Shown here: piece after piece, positions 11,280 to 22,165 of the stretch
Layout of the letters: the number at the start of each line of letters is the position of its first letter
Position numbering within the stretch: position 1 is the first letter of the stretch
Assembly (NCBI GenBank): GCA_030704615.1
Contig: CM060732.1
Coordinates: 46,173,053 to 46,237,052 of the forward strand
Source of the DNA: Takakia lepidozioides
Taxonomy: Eukaryota > Streptophyta > Takakiopsida > Takakiales > Takakiaceae
DNA: 64,000 nt
Direction: 5' to 3'
Position numbers and translations under genes: made by a program
The notes under the pieces: generated by a model
What the model saw: only the letters and a program-made list of their open reading frames with translations
Database searches by the model: none
What the model was told of the DNA's origin: nothing

Positions 11280-11866
11280 TCGGGTATTTGGGTACATGTC
11301 GTGATGAACGTCGACGATCATCACTTTTGCTTTGATTTCTGAATGTTTATTTATTTATTTATTATTTATTTGCATTTGGTCTAGGGGTAGATATGACGAT
11401 CATCAACGATGGAGTTAGATATTTGGGTTCTGCGCTGATCTCTGAGGGTTTGTTTGTTTGTTTGTTTGTTTTTTTTTGTTTTTTTTTTCGTGCATTCGGT
11501 ATATAGGTAGATGTGATTTGTGAGGGGTTTTTTTATTAATATTATTTTGCATTTGGCATTTGGGTTTATGTGATGACGATCATCAATTCTGCTCTGATTT
11601 CTGAGGGGTTTTTTTATTTTTATTTTTTCGCATTTGGCATTTGGGTAGATGTGATGATCATTGACGATCAACACTTCTACTTTGATTTTTGAAGGGTTTT
11701 TTTTTTTGGCATTTGACATCTGGGTAGATGTGATCGTCGTCGACGATCATCATTTCTACTCTGATTTCTGAGTTTTTTTTTTTTTTTTTTTTTCCGCATT
11801 TGATATTTGGGTAGATGTCGTGATTATCGTTGACGATCATCACTTCTGCTTGGATTTCTGAGTGAA
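11280..11866 (+). repeat. Minisatellite, about 7 units of 70-110 bp
   Basis: Successive units share the blocks GCATTTGG, GGGTAGATGTGATGA, GACGATCATCA, CTTCTGCTTTGATTTCTGAG and a T-rich spacer (TTTATTTATTT, TTTGTTTGTTT or a pure T run). The T-rich spacers differ in length and account for most of the period variation. The units carry a GTCGACGATCATC-type half palindrome. Reading frames across the array are repeat artefacts. Confidence 0.85.
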
Positions 11867-12419
11867 ATGATTGAAAAGGTAAATTCATTCCGTGAAAATA
11901 GGCGCTTCCCGCGAAAATACATCATGTATGTTCAAAATTTACACATGACGTGGTGTGAGCCTTGCTGGGCTCATAGTCTCGGCAGGGTCACAGGCTCACG
12001 TCTCCAGGCTCGTAATGTAGCATTCCCTAGTTGTATGAATGTTTTATATTTACATAAGTCAAATTATCTACTACGAAATGAAAATTGTAACGATATTAAT
12101 AATTAATCATCTAAATTTGTAGTAAATAATGAATGATCACTTGCAAAATTTCTAGTCAATAGTCAATGCCAATTATCATCGACCATGTAGTGGGAAAATG
12201 TGAAGGTGGGAAAGTGGGATATAATTACATGGATATGATTATAAAGCTTAATTGGAGTTAGATCAACACTTAGAAATAGAGAGGTGGAATCCGACGATTC
12301 TCCTCCCCCTACATCTAGTCACTTCCAGAAAGAAGCAGAGACCATCGCTGCGTGGGCCAAAGTTTTTCGGTGCCTTTAGCGATAAGATTGTCAAGTTGTA
12401 GGATTGTTTGAATAAGGAT

Positions 12420-13444
12420 TATTTGTTGGAGTTGAAGCATTATGCTCGGGTGACATGGCTGTCATTGCATGTGCCTTCTTATTTCCGCTACCTTTGGTGT
12501 CGCCAAACAGCCGAGATTCTTGGTTGGGTTCAAAGGAAAGATGAAAGAGATCATATAGGGTTTTCTACCATCTCCTTTGCTTATCTGTGTGGCTTGGCTT
12601 TCAACCTAGCTCTTCTAGGCACAATGAGGTTGAATAGCCTTGCAAGGTTGCGACCTCACTCATGGCTCTGGATACTCTATGGTATCTAAGTTGTTGCATG
12701 GATTAGTAGGTAAGGGTCATATTGTCACTATGGACAACTTCATTTCCAGTCATATTAATTTGCTTTATGATTTGGCAACCAAATGGGATTTACGCCACTA
12801 ACACTGTGAAAACATTGCACATAGGGTTCCTTCAGCCTTGGATTTGGGGAAGAAATGGGAGAGATGCCGAATGGAATACCGGATAATGTACATTAGCATT
12901 AATAAAATGTGTGCAGTGTCTTGGTTTGATGCTAAGTGTGTGAATTTGCTAAGTAATGTTATTCCCCTATGACATCCAACTGTCTCATAGAGAGATGTCA
13001 TAGATGAGTTCGTCGTCATATGCCTACCTCCAGCCCTTGTTGTGAAACATTACCAATAAATGATGAGAGGGATGGACGTGCAACATCAGTTGAGGGATTA
13101 TTATTCGCTTCAGACCTATGACCTTAAATGGTGGCATAGTCTTTATTTCATAGTGTGGATACATCATTGATGAATTCACATCTATTATACGTCGTCTTCA
13201 TGATTTTCGGTCTCATATGCTATTCAACAGTGAGGTTGCCAAATGTCTAATGGAAAGGTGGACTGGTCGTAGGAGAACATTGATGTCCGAGGCGGATGTA
13301 CCAAACTCGGGAGCTCTTCATTACTCCATGAAGGGCTCGCAAAGAAAGAAATGTGTTGAGTATGGGTAGAGACAAAGATACTATTGTGGTGTAAAAAATC
13401 AAACTAACCTAAAATATCAAACTAATCCATTGGGCGTTTAGGGA
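12420..13444 (+). pseudogene. piggyBac-like (DDE_Tnp_1_7) transposase relic
   Basis: Translated in pieces across many stops and frameshifts, the segment gives the piggyBac transposase order. GHIVTMDNFISS (about 12717-12752, with the catalytic Asp of MDNF) is followed by INLLYDLATKW and LDLGKKWER. KMCAVSWFDAKCVNLLSNV comes next, then RDVIDEF and PPALV. The last block is RGMDVQHQLRDYYSLQTYD with KWWHSLYF (about 13069-13152, holding the third Asp). A degenerate right end, TGGGCGTTTAGGGATTAA (13431-13448), resembles the right end of the TTAA-flanked MITE at 42583-43243. I see no left end. No frame is long enough to be functional. Confidence 0.75.
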
Positions 13445-13448
13445 TTAA

Positions 13449-14690
13449 GTTTTTTTTTTTTTTTTTTTTTTTCCCTGTGTCTTTTAAGTTTCTCCTTTGT
13501 GGTATTCATGCCTAGTCATCTATGTTATTTAAATATGTTGAAGTAAAAATTGGAATTCAATTTAACTCAATCAAGTTGTATGATTTTTATTTTATTTTTT
13601 GCTTCTAAAAAAAAAATCTATCCTTCTACAACAAGCTCCCCTCTACTTCATGCACCTTCTCGAGCTCTCCAGACGATTCTCCCTAGTTAATCAGTAGGCT
13701 AGCAATCACACTTCCTTGTCATTCGTTATTCATATAGAACGTATGGTTTTTAATTTTATTGCACAGCGCAATCATTGCAGGGATTGGAGGTCTGGCCGTC
13801 TATGAACGCCCACCTGACCCCTTAGGCCCTTACTTAGGCCTTGTCATTGCCGGCAATCTCTATTCTGATGATCTCGGGCCGTCCCGCATCCCATGGATGT
13901 GTATCATGCCTTATGGCATCATTGGGGTTATTTTTTCCCCTCAACAAAATTTTAAACGGCCTATGCCTTTTCATTTTTAAAAAAAAAATGACGGAGGCCC
14001 TTAATATTTTATTAAGCAAGAAAAAGTAACCTTATGAAGGCCATGAAGGCTGATAAGGGGGACATTGCTCCATGACCAAGTTCAGAAAAAAGAATGGAGA
14101 TAGTAGAAGACAGAAGCTGCCACTTTTGCACTTAGGAGGTTGGGTAGCATGTGAGCATGCTCACACAAGCAAACTAGAATATTCTATAGATTCTAAAAAT
14201 TTCCCATGAATAAGCTACAGTGAAAGGAAAATACGCTCCCGCTACTCAAATGCGAAACTACTGAAATTTTTGTGCTCATGTGAAACTATTTTTTAGTTTT
14301 TATTTTATTTATTAATAGCCTCTTTTGAAACTATTTCGCAAACAAAACTGCTTGCTTGAGCACAGTCGTTTCGCTGGCGAAATATTCCTGTTTATAATTT
14401 TATAATATTAAATTCAGTGTTTCGCTATTAAAGATTATGTTTTACATAGGGTTCTAGTCTAAATATACTAATAGACCATGTAACTGACCCTATTGATGTA
14501 GCAATATTCTATGTCCGCGTATGACTTCTACCGTACTCGGCAAGCTGATCCGGCAGTGAAGTGCCCAATATTTATTTTCTTTACAACAAAACACTCTGAC
14601 ACAACTTAAGGAAATTTCTAGATTTTACGGCAATGCCATGAGGAGATTTTAAGTAATTCGGCGGTGACATAGTGTCACGTCATCGTCATC
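13449..14690. other. AT-rich intergenic DNA with SINE-tail-like segment
   Basis: It holds a T run (13450-13472) and a stretch at about 13890-13990 (GGCATCATTGGGGTTATTTTTT, interrupted, then an A run) resembling the 3' part of the SINEs at 21.9 and 63.5 kb. No A or B box is visible. No gene is recognised. Confidence 0.4.
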
Positions 14691-14722
14691 GTCAATTTCT
14701 TTGGAATCTGCCCGGACGGCCC

Positions 14723-14739
14723 GCGCGAAATAGGCCAAT
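14723..14739 (+). promoter_or_regulatory. E2F-like site and CCAAT box upstream of the ALY/LIN9 exon
   Basis: GCGCGAAA at 14723-14730 is the reverse complement of TTTCGCGC, a perfect TTTSGCGC E2F site. CCAAT follows at 14735-14739. It lies about 1 kb upstream of the SANT exon. LIN9/ALY proteins act with E2F complexes, so the placement is suggestive, but no transcript start can be seen. Confidence 0.35.
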
Positions 14740-15721
14740 AGAAATCGCCGCGCCAACGTTTTTGGAACTGCCCGCAATGCCCGGATCTTGATCTTCTTGA
14801 ACTGCAGGAGCTCTGCGTTTTCCGCCATCGTTCACCTTGCAAGCACATGCATGGATAGCTGAAGGAGCAGGATCAAGTGTGGGTCCAGAATCATCCAAAA
14901 GGGCCGGATTTCAAGCTCTAGATAACCTATGATTCAAAAGGACAACAAATGGGGAGGAGTTTCTTGCAGACGGAATCGGAAGCTTTCACTCGTGATTGGG
15001 TGTGAAAGAAGAAAAGTGCAGCTTAGATTACACATTACTTCCTTGTTTCAGACCCGCACAGTGAGTCTCCATGATTGATTTTCCATGAGCACGAAGGGTA
15101 TGTCAGGTTGTGTTTGGTTGCAAAAGTCCCACATCTGCTTGAAGCTAAACCCAAGTTTCAAACCTAATCTTACATTGACTAGATTGTAATTGCTGTCTGT
15201 CTGCCATAACCTCCCTATAACCAGTGTTCACTGGAAACAATAAATGCAAACTGTGAGACTGACATTCAAAGCTGAAGGTTGCTCTTTTTCCATGTTTCAG
15301 CCTTCTTGGCCATTATTTTTGTGACCATTGTTTTATCAAACGTAGTGATAATGATGCAATTTGGATATAACCATATGTGTTATAGGAATCCATCTGTGTT
15401 AGTGTCCCTGAGATTTACTAGTTGATCGGGATCTGAAGGACCCTTTAATCCATCATTCTGTAGTGAGGGAAGTGGTTAAAGTGAAGGGCCTTTATTCAGT
15501 AAAAAAACCGTTTAGACAGGTTGTCTAATTTACCTTGTCATGTTCTGAAGCTTGCATGGTTTGATTCCAGAACCATTCCTCCAAGAAGAAAAGATGACCT
15601 TTTGGTATACATCTGTGAACAGATTTGATTCCAGAGACAAAGGGTTACAGGGGTTGGACTTTGTCTCAGATGTGAAAATTGCAGTCATTTGTAGCAATTT
15701 TGGATGCTGCTTGAATGCTAG

Positions 15722-15837
15722 TTATGGGACTGAAGCGCAAATTGTCGGACATGCTTGGACCTCCCTGGAGCAAAGAGGACCTGGAGCTCATCTATCAAGC
15801 ATTTCGGAAATATGGCAAAGACTGGACGCCCTCAAAG
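15722..15837 (+). CDS. SANT/Myb-domain exon of an ALWAYS EARLY (LIN9-like) protein
   Basis: The exon is bounded by TGCTAG (acceptor AG 15720-15721) and AAG|GTGTCG (donor from 15838). It encodes [20 protein letters not shown] followed by [17 protein letters not shown]. This is the start of the SANT domain of plant ALY proteins: a basic KRKLSDxLGPxW motif, then an acidic-start helix and the YRKxGxDW helix. ALY/LIN9 are chromatin-associated DREAM/MuvB subunits controlling cell-cycle and developmental genes. The next expected exon (RNRSVEMVEAL type) is not found before the PPR sequence begins about 300 bp downstream. The gene is therefore broken here, continues past the PPR arrays, or this is a captured fragment. 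Confidence 0.7.
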
Positions 15838-16149
15838 GTGTCGGGTTCCTTAGGCTTCACCTTTGCCTTAGTGGAAGTGGCATTAGCCGCCTTCAAAAAT
15901 GTATCTTATGACTACAATTGACTTGTTGAGATTGTTTTCTGGTTGTACCAAAATCTCTTGTCATCTTGACTGCTTTTTGCAGCAACAAATGAAGCGAGCA
16001 GCAAATTGTTTCTGTAGGTCCATCTATATCAGGTTGACACTGGAATTTCAATGCATGTTGTTTGTGAGGCACAAACAATTGTCCTATTTGTTGATCCATC
16101 CCGCTGTGTGATTTCACGCTGCAGAGAATGTCTCTCAGAACAGGGGGCT

Positions 16150-17262
16150 GCAGTAGACACTCTACGAGATTTGGTGTCGTGGAGAGAGATGATTGTAGGG
16201 TATGCACATCAAGGGCGCGGGATGGAGGCTTTGGAGACCTATGAGCAAATGATGGGGGAAGGGGTGAAGCCCGACCACATCACGTTTGTTTCCGTTTGCA
16301 AAGCCTGTGCAAGCCTGGCAGTCCTAGAAAAGGGAAAAGAGGTCCATGGTGACATTGTCAAAGCTGGAATTGTACATTGCCCTAGTGGACATGTATGCCA
16401 AATGTGGGTGCATTGAGGATGCGAAGGGAGTGTTCGACAATATGGCTGAACGAAATGTGGTGTCGTGGAACGCGATGTTCGCAGGATATGCCCAACATGG
16501 TGTCATAGGGAGGTCCTGCAACTATTTGAGGGAATGTAAAAGAATGGTTTGAAGCCGGACAGTATCACCTTTATATGTGATCGCTCTGCATGCAGCCACT
16601 CTGGCCTACTGAATGAAGGAAATCAAGATCATGGTGTCACTCCGACAGTAAAGCACTTTGGCTGTATGGTGGACCTTCTTGGATGTGCGGGACAACTGGA
16701 TGAGGTAGTGGATCTGATTAATAAGATGCCAATCAATCCAGACGTTGTGGTGTGGAAGGCCTTGCTTCATGCCTGCAGAATTCATGGCAATGTGGAGATG
16801 GCTGAACGTGCGGCAACATCTATCCTCAAATGGGATGAACGCTAGGATGTTGCGACTTATGTCTTGCTATCAAACATCTATGCTGCAGCTGGTAGGTGGG
16901 ATAATACTGCAAAGGTGAGAAGAATGATGAAGGTTAAAGGGGTTAGAAAGGAGCCAGGTCGCTGCTGCATTGAGGTTGGCAACAGGGTGCACACCTTCGC
17001 TGTAGATGACATCCCAGAATTAAGGAAATCGATGCTGAGCTGAGTCTGGGCAGATGAAAGGAGGTGGGGTATGTGCCTGACACGCGCTTTGTATTGCATG
17101 ATGTGGGGGAGGAGGAAAAGGAATTTTCTGTTTGCCACCACAGTGAGAAGCTGGCCATTGATTTTGTGTCTGGAGACGAAGGTAGTGGATCTGCCAACAT
17201 CCAGTCCAACAGGTGAAGACCTGGCAGAACGGGAGATTTCAAGTACCTGAATATTAGGCAAG
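16150..17262 (+). pseudogene. PPR (PLS-type, E/DYW) pseudogene, copy A
   Basis: One PLS triplet is readable (SWREMIVGYAHQGRGMEAL, then VKPDHITFVSVCKACASL, then [19 protein letters not shown]). After frame changes, the E/E+ region follows: HFGCMVDLLGCAGQLDEVVD, NPDVVVWKALLHACRIHGN, then RRMMKVKGVRKEPG. The DYW domain begins, with the deaminase HSE intact in another frame (about 17130-17150), but it diverges before the CxxC zinc motif. At least four frameshifts or stops occur. DYW-PPRs direct C-to-U editing of organelle RNA, so this copy cannot act. It is a close relative of copy B downstream. Confidence 0.85.
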
Positions 17263-17283
17263 AGGAACTGACCCTGCTAAGAT

Positions 17284-17331
17284 GAAGTTGACTTGGAAGT
17301 TGACTTGGAAGTTGACTTGGAAGCTGACGTG
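17284..17331 (+). repeat. Four tandem copies of a 12-bp unit
   Basis: AAGTTGACTTGG is repeated, with the last copy varied (AAGCTGACGTGT). It lies at the junction between PPR copies A and B. Confidence 0.9.
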
Positions 17332-17339
17332 TCCAAGGC

Positions 17340-20300
17340 CATATTGGAAGGGTATGCACAGAAGAGAGGCTTTGGAGACCTATGAGCAAATGATGGGGGA
17401 AGGGGTGAATCCCAACCACATAACGTTCGTTTGCGTTTGCAATGCTTGTGCAAGCCTGGGAGCCCTGGAAAAGGGCAAAGAGGTCCATGGTGACATCATC
17501 AAAGTTGGAATTCTACCAGATGTCATTCTAAACACTGCCCTGGTGGACATGTATGCCAAATGTGGGTGCATTAAGGATGCAAAGGCAGTTTTGAAAGTTC
17601 AACAATATGTAGGCTGAACGACATGTGGTGTCATGGAGCGCGATGCTTGCAGGGTATGCACAGCAGGGATGTGGGGTGGAGGCTTTGGAGACCTATGAGC
17701 AAATGATGGGGGAAGGGGTGAAGCCCAACCACATCACGTTTGTGTGCGTTTGCAATGCATGCGCAAGCCTGGCAGCTCTGGAAAATGACAAAGAGGTCCA
17801 TGGCGACATGGTCAGAGCTGCAGTTGTACCAAATGTCATTATGAACAATACCCTCGTAGACACGTATGAAGGGAGTGTTCGAGAGTATGGCTGAACGAGA
17901 TGTGGTGTCGTGGAGTGCGATGATTGCAGGATATGCACAGCAAAGGCGCGAGATGGAGGCTTTGGAGACCTATGAGCAAATGATGTGCGAAGGGGGTGAA
18001 GCCCAACCACATAACGTTTGTTTGCATTTGCAATGCGTGTGCAAGCCTGGCAGCCTTGGAAAAGTGCACAAAGGTCCATGGTGACATTATCAAATCTGGA
18101 ATTGTACCCGATGTCATTCTGAACACTACGACATGTATGTCAAATGTGGGTGCATCGAGGATGCAAATGGAGTGTTTGACAGTATTGCTGAACGTGATGT
18201 GGTGTCGTGGAGTGTGATGATTGCAAGATATGCACAGCAAGGGTGCGGGATGGAGGCTTTGGAGACCTATGAGCAAATGATGTGCAAATGGGTGAAAACC
18301 AACCACATCACATTTGTGTGCGTTTGCAATGCGTGTGCAAGCCTGGGAGCCCAGGAAAAGGGGAAAGAGGTCCATGGTGACATCGTCAAAGCTGGAATTG
18401 TACCAGATGTCATCCTGAACAATCCCCTGGTGGACATGTATGCGAAATGTGGGAGCATCGAGGATGTGAAGGGAGTTAATTTCAACACCATGGTTGAACG
18501 AGATGTGGTGTCGTGGAACGCCATGCTTGCAGGGGTATGCACAGCAGGGGCGTGGGATGGAGGCCTTGGAGACCTATGAGCAAATGATGGGGGAAGGGAT
18601 GAAGCCCGACCACATCACGTTTGTGTGCGTTTGCAATGCGTGTGCAAGCCTGGTAGCCCTGGAAAAGGGCAAATAGGTGCATGGTTGCATCGCCAAAACT
18701 GGAACTGTACCAGGTGTGATCCTGAATACTGCCCTGGTGGACATGTATGCCAAATGTGGGAGCATTGAGGATGCAGAGGGAGTGTTCAACAACAATATGG
18801 CTGAACAAGATTTGTTGTCGTGGAACGTGATGCTTGCAGGATATGCACAGCAGGGCGTGGGATGGAGGACTTGGAGACCTATGAGCAAATGATGGGGGAA
18901 GGGATGAAGCCCGACCACATCACGTTTGTGTACGTTTGCAATGCGTGTGCAAGCGTGCAGCCCTGGAAAAGGGCAAAGAGGTGCATGGTTGCATCGCCAA
19001 GAATTGTACAGATGTGATTCTGAACAATACCCTGGTGGACATGTATGCCAAATGTGGGAGCATTGAGGATGTGGAGGGAGTGTTCAACAATATGGCTGAA
19101 CGAGATTTGTTGTCGTGGAACGTGATGCTTGCAGGGTATGCACAGCAGGGGCGCGGGATGGAGGCCTTGGATCATACCTATGAGCAAATGATGGGGGAAG
19201 GGGTGAAATGCAACCACATCACGTTTGTGAGCGTTTGCAATGCTTGTGCAAGCCTGGCAGCCCTGGAAAAGGGCAAAGAGGTCCATGATGGGGGAAGAGG
19301 GGAAGCCCGACCACATCACGTTTGTGTGCATTTGTAATGCGTGTGCAAGCCACATTCATTTGTGTTCTCAATGTTGGTGCCAGCATGGTGGCCCTGGAGA
19401 AGGGCAAAGATATCCATGCTGACATTATCAAAGCTGGAATTTCGTCATACAGTAATTGGGAGACTGCCCTTGTTAACATGTATGCCAAATATGGGAGTGT
19501 AAGGGAGGTCTGTCTAGTGTACAACAATATGGTGGCAGGATATACCAAGCATGGTTGTGGTAGGAATGCCTTCGAGACATATGATCAACTGATACAGCAA
19601 GGGGTGATGCCCGATCAGGTCACATTTGTTTGCATTCTCAAGGCTTGTGCGAGACTGGCAGCCTTGGAAAACGGCAAAGAGGTCCATGCTGACATATGAA
19701 AGCTGGAGTTGTACCAAATCTGATTTTGAACAATAGCCTTGTTGACATGTATGCGAAATGTGGGAGCATGAAGGTTGCAAAGAGAGTATTTGACAACATG
19801 GCTGAACGGGATGTGGTGTCGTGGAATGCGATGATCACAGGATATGCCCAGCATGGGTGTGGGATGGAAGCTTTGGGGACCTATGAGCAAAAGATGCAGA
19901 AGCATTCAACAGAATGCCTCAACGATCTTGATACGTTGGCAGGATTTACCAAGCATGGGTGTGGTAGGAATGCTTTTGAGACCTATGAGCAAATTCTGCG
20001 CAAAGGGGTGAAGCCCAACCACATCAGATTTGTTTGTGTTTGCAATGCATGTGCAAGCCTGGCAGCCCTGGAAAAGGGCAAAGAGGTGCATGGTTGCATC
20101 GCCAAAGCTAGAATTGTACCAGATGTGATTCTGAACAATACCCTCGTAGACATGTATGCCAAATGTGGGAGCATCGAAAATGTGGAGGGAGTGTTCAACA
20201 ATATGGCTGAACGAGATTTGGTGTCATGGAACGCCATGCTTGTAGGATATGCACAGCAGGGGTGCGGGATGGAGGCCTGGGGGAAGGGGTGAAGCCCGAC

Positions 20301-21248
20301 CACATCACATTTGTGTGCATTTGCAATGCGTGTGCAAGCCTGGCAGCCCTGGAAAAGGGCAAAGAGGTTCATGGTGACATCATCAAAGCTGGAATTGTAC
20401 CAAATGTCATTCTAGACACTGCCCTGGTTCACTTGTATGCGAAATGTGACTGCAATGAGGATGCAAAGGGAGTATTTGACAATATGGCTGAATGAAATGT
20501 GGTGTCGTGGAATGCGATGATCGCAGGATATGCCCAACATGGTTGTCATAGGGAGGTCCAACAACTATTTGAAGGAATGTAAAAGAAAGGCTTGAAGCTG
20601 GTATCAATCTGACAGTAAAGCACTTTGGCTGCATGGTGGACCTTCTTGGACGTGCGGGACAACTGGATGAGGCAGTGGACCTGATTATTAAAATGCCAAT
20701 CAATCCAGATGTTGTGGTGTGGAAGGCCTTGCTTGGTGCCTGCAGAATCCATGGCAATGTGGAGATGGCTGAATGTGTGGCAACATCTATCCTCAAGTGG
20801 GATGAATAGGATGCCACGACTTATGTGGTGCTATATCAAACATCCATGCTGCAGCTGACAGGTGGGATGATACTGCAAAGGTGAGAAGAATGATGAAGGT
20901 CAGAGGGGTTAAAAAGGAGCCAGATGACAAGTTGCATCCCAGAATTAAGGAAATCCATGCTGAACTGAGAAGATTGTCTGGGCAGATGAAGGAGGCGGGG
21001 TATGTGCCTGACACACGCTTTTTATTGCATGATGTGGAGGAAATGAATTTTCTCTTAGCCACCACAGTGAGAAGCTGGCCATTGGTTTTGGGCTGATCAG
21101 CACGACTCATCAAGAATCTTCGAGTGTGTGGAGACTGCCACATCTCCACCAAATTCATCTCAAAGATTGTTGGCAATTGTTGTATGGGACGCTAACTACT
21201 TTCCACCACTTTGAAGATGGGATTTGTTCTTGTGGCGATTACTGGTGA
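17340..21248 (+). pseudogene. PPR-DYW pseudogene, copy B: tandem array of about 12 PLS units
   Basis: The block EALETYEQMMGEGVKPDHIT recurs at about 300-bp spacing (near 17365, 17682, 17955, 18253, 18560, 18866, 19159, 19565, 19866, 19970 and 20270). Each is followed by [26 protein letters not shown] and SWNAMLAGYAQQG. The array ends in E/E+ motifs and a DYW domain: HSE at 21063-21071, CGDCH at 21127-21141, and a terminal GDYW before TGA 21246-21248. Units are nearly identical, but stops and frameshifts separate them, including one extra base in the final NYFHHFEDG block. The longest continuous frame is about 198 codons (19696-20292). No organelle-targeting start was identified. An intact ancestor would be an organellar RNA-editing factor. 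Confidence 0.88.
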
Positions 21249-21944
21249 AATGATGTTTTCTTGGAAAGATGCTAGTGTCTTGCTTCATTCCTTGATCTGT
21301 GTAGCTACTCAGACCATCCACCATTTCCTGATAGTGGGGTCTACCCGGCATAGGTAGGAAGTCAGCCCACAATTGCACTTGACTGAAGGGGTGATTTTTG
21401 ACCTTCTGGTGACAATGGATGGAAATCAGAGCGCTGTCCTAATTCTGGGGTTTGGGTGGTGGAGCTTCTCCAAAGCTTGAAGATGGAAGTGAATACGAAT
21501 TTTAATGAGTTTGATGAGAGGGGCAGCCCTGTGCACAAGTTTGTTCAACATCTTAAATTTGGACATGTTTGTTGTTTCTCGTGGTGTGGCTTTGGATGGA
21601 GCCCTTGATGAATTTACATGAATATTGTCAAAAGCTAGCCTTAACCCACCAAGATCCAATCCCACGGTGGATGCTTGAAAGTTCATATAGCGAATGGAAG
21701 GGTATGTTGTTATTGATTGATGCGGCTTGTGAAAATTGAACATTGAAATGCAGATCCGCCATTTTTCTTCCAGAAAAAAACAAAACACGGGATCTCTGCA
21801 TGTAAACACCGTGGGGATGACCCACCCTTTTTTTTGTGAAAAATTGAACTTAGTTCTCAGAATTCATCGATAGTAGTGCGGAGCAACGCGAAGCCCTAGT
21901 CTACTGTACCAGAGTAAAAGAATTATGTACCAACAGTCGGTAGC
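21249..21944. other. 3' flank of PPR copy B, no gene recognised
   Basis: Non-coding looking sequence with short antisense frames. Nothing is identified before the SINE at 21945. Confidence 0.4.
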
Positions 21945-22165
21945 TCAGCTCAGATGGTTAAGTGCACTGAGTGCCACCCAGATGATTTTGGGGTCGAATC
22001 TTGCTATTGACGGGTGTGGTATGGTTCCTGGGCGGTGTCCCACTCATTTGCCTCCATTGCGCATATGAAAGAGGTTATTTTCTCCTCTCACTACTAAGGG
22101 GCCTGATTTGTGAGCTGTCACTCCCAGGTGTTTCCTTTTAAAAAAAAAAACAAACAAAAACAACA
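21945..22165 (+). repeat. tRNA-derived SINE with A-rich tail
   Basis: The A box is within GGTAGCTCAGCTCAGATGG and the B box is GGGGTCGAATCTTG. A body follows ending in GCCTCCATTGCGCATATG, AAAGAGGTTATTTTCTCC and an A-rich tail (about 22141-22165). The body matches the SINE at 63485-63660 (GCCTCCATGGCCCATAAATG). Confidence 0.75.

Noticed and set aside
11280-11866. CRISPR-like array (regular repeats with spacers)
   Set aside because: Units of 70-110 bp with low-complexity spacers in plant nuclear DNA. Not a CRISPR structure.
11381-11888. Minus-strand reading frames of 112 and 76 codons rich in Lys/Asn/His
   Set aside because: They run across the minisatellite and simply translate its repeated unit.
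16878-20817. Long minus-strand frames opposite the PPR arrays (up to 181 codons)
   Set aside because: They are antisense shadows of the PPR repeats and recur at the unit period. The sense strand gives recognisable PPR motifs.
21945-22020. Possible functional tRNA gene (also the heads at 39.7, 52.5, 58.3, 58.6 and 63.5 kb)
   Set aside because: A and B boxes are present, but the acceptor and anticodon stems do not pair and the bodies continue into SINE sequence.
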